From contig JACPSI010000062.1 in assembly GCA_016193365.1 (NCBI GenBank), positions 1-36,700 on the forward strand: 36,700 nt of DNA, written 5' to 3'. A model generated the notes under the pieces. That model saw only the letters and a list, made by a program, of their open reading frames with translations, was not told where the DNA came from and ran no database searches. This DNA comes from Ignavibacteriales bacterium (GTDB lineage Bacteria; Bacteroidota; Ignavibacteria; UBA10030). Numbering within the stretch: the first letter of the stretch is position 1; every line of letters starts with the position of its first letter. Positions 31,438 through 36,700 of this stretch are shown one piece after another. A program made the translations under genes and the position numbers.

Positions 31438-32727
31438 GTATTTTCTCCCCTGGAGAAATGCCAACGCTTCGCCAACAACAAAGTTGGAACCGGTAATGGC
31501 TATTGGTGTATCGTTCCCTGCTGCTTCAAGGGCTCGCCGTACGCCCCGGTCTACAGTACCTACAAGTTCCGTCGGGACGCGCTTACGGCGGAATTCTTTT
31601 TCCAGTTCCGCTCCATCCAGAGCACGGTCAGTTTTCGCTTTGACCACGAACGCCCTTCTGGTAATACCTCTGAGAAAACCAATCATGGATACATAATCTT
31701 TATCCCTTGCCACTCCGAACACTAGATCGAGCTTATTGATTCCCAAGCCCTTCAATGACTTCGTCAGAGCTGCCATTGCCTGCGGATTATGGGCTGTGTC
31801 TGCGATAACGAATGGCCTTTTTCTCAGAACAGACAGCCGACCCTCGATGCCTGAAAACTCCTGGATCCTGGACAGCCCCAGACGAATACGCTCTTCGGAT
31901 ATTCTGAATGACGTCCTCATGCATGTCTCCTGGAGAGCCAGCAAGGCGACGGCCACATTCTTAGCCTGCAGTGCACCCGTGAGCGATATCTTCAGATCGC
32001 TCAACTTGAGCTTTGGAGTTTTCATATCAATCAACAAACCCTCAAAATCTGCCCGCTTGACTGTGGTCTTTGCCGTACGATAAGAAACGAAAACTGCGTT
32101 TTTTGTGCGGCAGGTTTTTCGAATCACACTTTCCGCTTCCCGGGATTCCACTCCGCTTACGCAAGCAACACCTTTTTTGATAATCCCGGCTTTTTCCTTT
32201 GCAATCTGCGAAATCGTCCGCCCGAGCAGCTCGGTGTGCTCCAAACCCACGCCGGTGATAACAGTTGTTATAGGTTGGACGATGTTCGTTGCATCCAATC
32301 TCCCTCCCAATCCGGTCTCTACAATCGCCAGATCCACGTTTGTGTCCGCAAAATATTGAAAAGCTATCGCAGTAGTCGCTTCAAAAAAAGTAATACGGTT
32401 TTTCCGGATTTCTGCCTTGAGCATAGCAGACAGTTGAACAACAGCCCTTCGGGAAATTGGCACACCGTTGATCCTCATCCGCTCTCGATAATCGACAAGA
32501 TGCGGCGATGTATAAAGGCCTGTTTTGTACCCCGCTGCGGCAAAAATTGCTGCCAGCATCGACGCTGTCGAACCTTTCCCATTTGTTCCAGCAATATGGA
32601 TGCATGGAAATCGAAGTTGGGGATTTCCGAGTGTTTGCATCAGCACATTGATGCCCTGAAGTCCGAACTTCATGCCAAATCTCTGAAGTCCATAAAGAAA
32701 CCGCAGTGCCTCAGCGTAGGAATTCAC
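31420..32727 (-). CDS. folC: Folylpolyglutamate synthase / dihydrofolate synthase
   Basis: A 435-residue Mur-ligase-family enzyme that adds glutamate to folates and may form dihydrofolate from dihydropteroate. P-loop GTNGKGST is at 47-54. YTSPHLVDYRERMRINGVPI (substrate loop), ETGLGGRLDATNI (the characteristic FolC stretch), TGVGLEHTELLGRTISQIAK with EKAGIIKKG, and ADTAHNPQAM in the C-terminal domain complete the family marks. The start is a GTG at 32727 without a clear ribosome-binding site. A 118-base gap separates it from pyrD. The rho promoter begins at its 3' end. Confidence 0.95.
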   Translation of the reverse strand: MNSYAEALRFLYGLQRFGMKFGLQGINVLMQTLGNPQLRFPCIHIAGTNGKGSTASMLAAIFAAAGYKTGLYTSPHLVDYRERMRINGVPISRRAVVQLSAMLKAEIRKNRITFFEATTAIAFQYFADTNVDLAIVETGLGGRLDATNIVQPITTVITGVGLEHTELLGRTISQIAKEKAGIIKKGVACVSGVESREAESVIRKTCRTKNAVFVSYRTAKTTVKRADFEGLLIDMKTPKLKLSDLKISLTGALQAKNVAVALLALQETCMRTSFRISEERIRLGLSRIQEFSGIEGRLSVLRKRPFVIADTAHNPQAMAALTKSLKGLGINKLDLVFGVARDKDYVSMIGFLRGITRRAFVVKAKTDRALDGAELEKEFRRKRVPTELVGTVDRGVRRALEAAGNDTPIAITGSNFVVGEALAFLQGRKYLTINQ

Positions 32728-32845
32728 GTCGAAAGGAGTTCAACTCAAAGGAGAGATATTGAAATCGCGGATTGCGTGTTGCCTCACCAGAAAACGGACC
32801 TTCCACCTTCCATTCATCACCAGTCCCTGATGTATGAGCCGGGGA

Positions 32846-33790
32846 TTACAGCCAGGATTGCAGAACAGAAAACTCCACATTTGCGTCAATTGCGCCGACA
32901 AGATCTCCCACGTCCTTGAGGCTGTTGCTTTCGGCATGGCGGCGAAGCCCATCGGCGATTTTTATGGACCCGGTGGGATCAACGTAGTTCATAGTGCCGA
33001 TTTGAACTGCAGAAGCTCCGACCAGGAGGAATTCAACGGCATCTTCAGTCGAAGCGATGCCGCCGATGCCAAGTATCGGAATATCGACAGTCTGCGCAAC
33101 TTCATAGACTTTGGCAAGGGCGATGGGTTTTATGGCAGGACCAGAAAGTCCGCCTGTCACTGTGGAAAGTTTTGGCTTCCGGGTTTTGATATCAACCGCC
33201 ATGCCAATAACGGTATTGATGACGGAAACTGCGTCGGCTCCTGCCTCTTCAACGGCCTTCGCAAATTCAGAGATATGTGTGACATTCGGCGTGAGTTTTA
33301 TGATAAGCGGTTTTTTTGTTAATGCCCTGAGCTTCGACGTAATCTCTGCGGTTGCGTTGCAGTCCGTGCCAAAACTCAAACCGCCCTCTTTCACATTGGG
33401 ACACGAAACATTGATTTCGAACGCATCGATGCCTTCTTTCTCATCAAGAAGCGCCAGCACATCGCAGTACTCCTCGACAGAACTTGCCGCAATATTGGCT
33501 ATGACAACGGTATCGAGCTTCTCGAGGTACGGCAACTTTTCTTCAACGAAGTCTTCCACGCCGATGTTGGCGAGTCCGATAGAATTCAGCATGCCACTCG
33601 CCGTTTCCACAATTCGCTTAGGAGGGTTGCCGTCTCTGGGTTTCCACGAAAGTGATTTCGTAATAATTCCTCCCAATTTCGAAACATCCACGAGCTCTTT
33701 CAGCTCGTCGCCATAGCCAAAAGTTCCGGAGGCAACGAGAACCCTATTCTTGAACTCGACTTCTCCGATGTTGAATGCGGTCTTTACCAT
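32846..33790 (-). CDS. pyrD: Dihydroorotate dehydrogenase, class 1B catalytic subunit
   Basis: A 314-residue FMN enzyme that oxidises dihydroorotate to orotate in pyrimidine synthesis. Catalytic Cys130 in INVSCPNVKEGG marks a class 1 enzyme (class 2 has Ser). VLVASGTFGYGDEL, GIITKSLSWKPRDGNPPKRI and GIGGIASTEDAVEFLLVGAS (FMN phosphate) follow family order. Class 1B is confirmed by the partner pyrK directly upstream, whose stop shares a base with this ATG (TGATG). The two form a heterotetramer that passes electrons to NAD. Length is normal. Confidence 0.96.
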   Translation of the reverse strand: MVKTAFNIGEVEFKNRVLVASGTFGYGDELKELVDVSKLGGIITKSLSWKPRDGNPPKRIVETASGMLNSIGLANIGVEDFVEEKLPYLEKLDTVVIANIAASSVEEYCDVLALLDEKEGIDAFEINVSCPNVKEGGLSFGTDCNATAEITSKLRALTKKPLIIKLTPNVTHISEFAKAVEEAGADAVSVINTVIGMAVDIKTRKPKLSTVTGGLSGPAIKPIALAKVYEVAQTVDIPILGIGGIASTEDAVEFLLVGASAVQIGTMNYVDPTGSIKIADGLRRHAESNSLKDVGDLVGAIDANVEFSVLQSWL

Positions 33791-34551
33791 CAGGCTAAGA
33801 CGATGTCGTTACAATTAAAGGTTGGACCATCGGTGCATACAAGGGCGTATTTCTTTTTTCCATTGACCCTCTCCACCGGGCATCCCTGGCAAATACCAAT
33901 GCCGCATGCCATGTCTCCTTCGAGAGAAAGCTCGCATTGCAAGTCATTCATCTTTGCCAAGTCCGAGAGCGCTTGAAGCATTCTGGTCGGTCCGCAGCCG
34001 TAGATTTTTGAATTTTCCAAGTTTTTTGATCCGAGAAACTCCTCAAGAAGAGCGACAACATTTCCGTGGAACCCCTTGCTTCCATCGTCCGTCGCAATAT
34101 GAACGGCCTGCAAATGTTCGAGCCACAGCTTTCCAGCCGTCCCCGCCCCGACAAAAGTCTCGACCTTCCTTCCGCGAAGGTTCTGGGTCAGGAAAGGAAA
34201 CGGCGCAATACCCAGCCCTCCCGCAACCATAATAGCAGTCTCGAAATCCTCCCCGAAGCCAAAGGGAGATCCGAGAGGGCCTAGTACATCCAGCTCATCC
34301 CCGGGACGTTTCAAGGCGAGGATTCTCGTGCCCGCCCCGGCGACGTTGAATACAATCTCAACGTCATTTTTTTCCACACGGCAAACGCTAAACGGACGGC
34401 GGAGAAGCGGAGAAAGCCCCGCGACCGGACGTATGTTCACAAACTGTCCCGGCTGCGCTGTGTGTGCGATGTGCGCCGATGTAAACCGAAGCAGAAAAAT
34501 GCCGTCTGCGACCTCTGTACGCTCAGAAACCGGAGCCAATTCCTGTGTCAC
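33790..34551 (-). CDS. pyrK: Dihydroorotate dehydrogenase electron transfer subunit PyrK
   Basis: A 253-residue FAD and 2Fe-2S protein that carries electrons from PyrD to NAD. The flavin-binding LLRRPFSVCRVEKN is near 49-62. AIMVAGGLGIAPFPFLTQNL begins the NAD-binding half. YGCGPTRMLQAL precedes the cluster ligands Cys216, Cys221, Cys224 and Cys239 in ACGIGICQGCPVER and ALVCTDGP. Length is normal. It starts with GTG at 34551, overlapping the stop of the PorW-like gene by 4 bases (GTGA), and its own stop runs into pyrD. Confidence 0.96.
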   Translation of the reverse strand: MTQELAPVSERTEVADGIFLLRFTSAHIAHTAQPGQFVNIRPVAGLSPLLRRPFSVCRVEKNDVEIVFNVAGAGTRILALKRPGDELDVLGPLGSPFGFGEDFETAIMVAGGLGIAPFPFLTQNLRGRKVETFVGAGTAGKLWLEHLQAVHIATDDGSKGFHGNVVALLEEFLGSKNLENSKIYGCGPTRMLQALSDLAKMNDLQCELSLEGDMACGIGICQGCPVERVNGKKKYALVCTDGPTFNCNDIVLA

Positions 34552-36509
34552 TCGTTGACCTTTCTCCTTTCGGATCCCAGCGTGTCCGGGACGGCGGGCT
34601 TGACTTTCGGTTCCTCATCCTTGACCTCACGCGACGGCGGAGGTTTCGGCGACAGAGTGCCGACACTATCTTTTCGGGCATCTGAAGAATCGGATATGCG
34701 CGGCTTCACGAGTGCGGCATACGTTGAGGACGCATACCGATCAACAAGAATCTTATAATGCGCGAGCGCACTATCAGGTTTCGAAAGACGATACTCATAC
34801 AACCACGCCGTGGCATACTCGCTCTTCGCCGCATAAGGAGATTTCGAAAAATTGTCGACTATCGTCGTGAAGAGCCCGACGGCTTTTTGGTACTGATTCG
34901 CTTCAATAAGGCTTTCGGCTTGTATGAAAAACTTTTCGGCGGGGTCATTCTCCTTTTCCTTCTTCGGCAAACGAAGAATATCCCGAGCCTGCTCAGCATA
35001 TTTGGAATCAGGATATTGGTCGACGAGCTTTTTGTAGTAGTCGCCTGCGTTTCCGAAATCACGATCCGGATGAGAGTTTGCAATCTCAGCGAGAATGAAA
35101 AGAATCCTCGGACTTTGTGTGCTGTCCGATTTCAACGCGAGCGAGCGCCTGTACCAGTACACCGCAGAGTCCGGTTCCGACAGCTCAGCGTAAAAAACCT
35201 CGGCGATGTCGTAAAACAATGCAGCATTGAGAGAATTGAGTGAATCCTCGTTGACCTTTACCGGCGAGGCGAGGGTATCGGACGTCGGAGTGTGGACCTG
35301 GTCCCGGTAAGCCGAAAGCAGGCTATCATGGCGGGAAATACGCTTCTTCGCTTCAAGATATCCATTCAGGGCAGTGGACTTCCTCTGGGCAGAAGAATAA
35401 ATGCTCGTCGTTCTGTTTTCAGCTGCGCGTGTATAAAATGGCTTTGCGGCTGCATAATCACGGAATTCCTTTTCATAGATGTTCCCGAGCTCGAACGAAG
35501 CTAAAGCGCCTGTTTCTGTTCTCACAAAGGCAGTATCGAGAAACTTGTATTCTTCTATCGATTCGTCCCTTCGTCCACCGCCGTGGAGGATTCTTGCCCG
35601 TTCAAGCCGTATGAGTCCGCCAAAATCCCTGAAGCGAAAATCCTGCAGAAGTTCTTCCGTAAGGGCGAGCGCTTCTTCGTGCTTCCCCTGTCGCTCCGTA
35701 CAGACGGAAATTTGCAGTTTTGCTCGAAACTCGAGATTGACGTCCAAGGTGAACTCCGGGATTCTGGCATATTCCGCAGCAGCTTGTTCGAGTTGTTCAG
35801 TGGAGAAAAACAAGTCGGCAATTCTGAATTGGGCGTCAGTCTTGAGATCATCCCCGGCGTCGAGCTCGACGACACGCGAGTAGTGACGAATAGCGAGCTC
35901 CCTGTCCTCCCGAAGCTCGTACTGGTCGGCCAGGAGCACATGGGCCTCAGCGGCGATCTCCTCCTCACCGGCCGCTTCCGCATCGGCGGTAAGGTTTGTG
36001 AGTGCAACGATGGCTTCGTCGCGCTTTTTCAGGCGGTCGAGCGTGCGTGCATGCCATAACCTCGATTCCGTCATCAAGGAACTCGACGGGAATTGCTCGC
36101 TCAGCTCCAGGAATTTTCGCTCTGCCTTTACATACTCCGCCTGGTAAAAATACGACTTCCCGATGAGAAGGAGCGCATTGTCGACAAGGCTGCTTGTGGG
36201 ATGGAAGGACAGAATGCTTGAGCATTTGTCGATGACAACAGTGAGTTTTTGCTTTGACGCAGCGGGCACGACAAACTCCCGGCTTTGTTGAAAAGTTTTT
36301 GCCCTGGCCGCTCGCGTGGCGGCACGAATCTCGTCCTCAGCATCATCGAATGTCCGCTTTGCGTTGTAGTACGAATTAAAATACGACACGGTGTTTTCAT
36401 AAACACCGCTGATGGCTTCTCCCACGGGCGTGAAGAGGGAACAACCGGAGTTCAAAAAAGGGAGAAGAAGAAGCGACGGAAGGAGAAAAGGATGCGAAAA
36501 CTTCATCAT
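34548..36509 (-). CDS. TPR lipoprotein, PorW/SprE-like T9SS component
   Basis: A 653-residue outer-membrane lipoprotein. The lipobox FLNSGC gives acylated Cys23. It is followed by ENTVSYFNSYYNAKRTFDDA, which matches the opening of PorW/SprE proteins (an aromatic-rich segment with Y-N-YYN-x-x-F). The rest is a long array of TPR-like helices (for example NALLLIGKSYFYQAEYVKAE, EAHVLLADQYELREDRELAI, SEYATAWLYEYRLSKPDSAL) ending in a Pro/Lys/Ser-rich tail. PorW/SprE is needed for T9SS secretion and gliding in Bacteroidota, linking the PorKLMN complex to the translocon. The T9SS cargo in the window agrees. It is the first gene of the porW-pyrK-pyrD run. The exact subfamily is not certain. Confidence 0.8.
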   Translation of the reverse strand: MMKFSHPFLLPSLLLLPFLNSGCSLFTPVGEAISGVYENTVSYFNSYYNAKRTFDDAEDEIRAATRAARAKTFQQSREFVVPAASKQKLTVVIDKCSSILSFHPTSSLVDNALLLIGKSYFYQAEYVKAERKFLELSEQFPSSSLMTESRLWHARTLDRLKKRDEAIVALTNLTADAEAAGEEEIAAEAHVLLADQYELREDRELAIRHYSRVVELDAGDDLKTDAQFRIADLFFSTEQLEQAAAEYARIPEFTLDVNLEFRAKLQISVCTERQGKHEEALALTEELLQDFRFRDFGGLIRLERARILHGGGRRDESIEEYKFLDTAFVRTETGALASFELGNIYEKEFRDYAAAKPFYTRAAENRTTSIYSSAQRKSTALNGYLEAKKRISRHDSLLSAYRDQVHTPTSDTLASPVKVNEDSLNSLNAALFYDIAEVFYAELSEPDSAVYWYRRSLALKSDSTQSPRILFILAEIANSHPDRDFGNAGDYYKKLVDQYPDSKYAEQARDILRLPKKEKENDPAEKFFIQAESLIEANQYQKAVGLFTTIVDNFSKSPYAAKSEYATAWLYEYRLSKPDSALAHYKILVDRYASSTYAALVKPRISDSSDARKDSVGTLSPKPPPSREVKDEEPKVKPAVPDTLGSERRKVNE

Positions 36510-36700
36510 TACTTTTCAAATATATCGAAACAAGACGCGGGATTCAAGGATCAAGACAACAAAAAGGATGACCAGTTCACCAGCGTCAGCGCCTATAGCC
36601 TCCCGCTACATTGATCACGGAAACTCCGCCCGCAGCCTTTGAGAATCGAAAAACGCTTGCGCGACATTCCCGAAATCGTTCGCCTGAGGGTTGGCATGAG
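36510..36700. other. Right-edge region, possible 3' end of a minus-strand gene
   Basis: No complete gene. On the minus strand one frame is open from the edge (36699) to a TGA at 36615-36617 and reads HANPQANDFGNVAQAFFDSQ before its end, with natural composition. A second frame is open to 36586 but is Cys-rich and less likely. Either could be the C-terminus of the next gene upstream. AAAAGTA precedes the PorW-like start at 36509. Confidence 0.3.

Noticed and set aside
1-36700. CRISPR array, tRNA, rRNA or integron integrase
   Set aside because: No regularly spaced direct repeats, no recognisable cloverleaf or rRNA sequence, and no tyrosine recombinase frame were seen on either strand.

Overview
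This window most likely comes from the Bacteroidota/Chlorobiota side of the tree, probably an Ignavibacteriota- or Kapabacteria-like free-living bacterium. The signs are secreted proteins ending in the NYPNPFNP-type tail of the type IX secretion system (T9SS), a PorW/SprE-like T9SS lipoprotein, a BamD outer-membrane assembly lipoprotein, a class 1B dihydroorotate dehydrogenase with its PyrK partner, and a cytochrome c maturation (ccm) cluster. Every gene I can support lies on the minus strand, so transcription runs right to left throughout.

Left edge (1-2916): an integron-like cassette region. Two long imperfect palindromes (423-568 and 1393-1544) share the same ends and look like attC recombination sites. 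They separate a secreted barrel-like protein that runs off the window, a short-chain dehydrogenase, and a tightly packed trio of an NlpC/CHAP-like cysteine hydrolase, an unknown protein and a DUF6941-like protein. No integrase gene lies in the window, so this looks like a CALIN (attC cluster lacking an integrase). To its right are a HEAT-repeat protein and what looks like the 5' remnant of a sensor kinase.

4338-17798: a long run of closely packed genes. Read in the transcribed direction it is glutamate dehydrogenase, a small membrane protein, a CapA-like phosphoesterase, BamD, a hotdog thioesterase, an FG-GAP repeat protein, a secreted HExxH metalloprotease and then ccmA-B-C-D-E-F, closed by a clear terminator. 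CcmE carries Cys-x-x-x-Tyr in place of the usual heme-binding His, and no ccmG or ccmH is present: the pattern of the System I* variant. A 118-bp MITE-like element sits between ccmE and ccmF.

17915-25758: a nitrilase-family amidohydrolase, a TPM-domain protein, a response regulator with a degenerate kinase-like helix, DAHP synthase (aroF), a YgcG-type TPM membrane protein with LemA, a YVTN beta-propeller, a Ycf48-like T9SS cargo protein, and the fragments of a broken T9SS cargo gene preceded by a Fur-box-like palindrome.

26028-36509: acyl-CoA dehydrogenase, a DUF559 nuclease-like ORF framed by palindromes, 3-hydroxyacyl-CoA dehydrogenase and acetyl-CoA acetyltransferase (a beta-oxidation / short-chain acyl-CoA set), then rho with a good sigma70-type promoter, folC, pyrD, pyrK and the PorW-like TPR lipoprotein. 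No rRNA, tRNA, CRISPR array or intact transposase was recognised.
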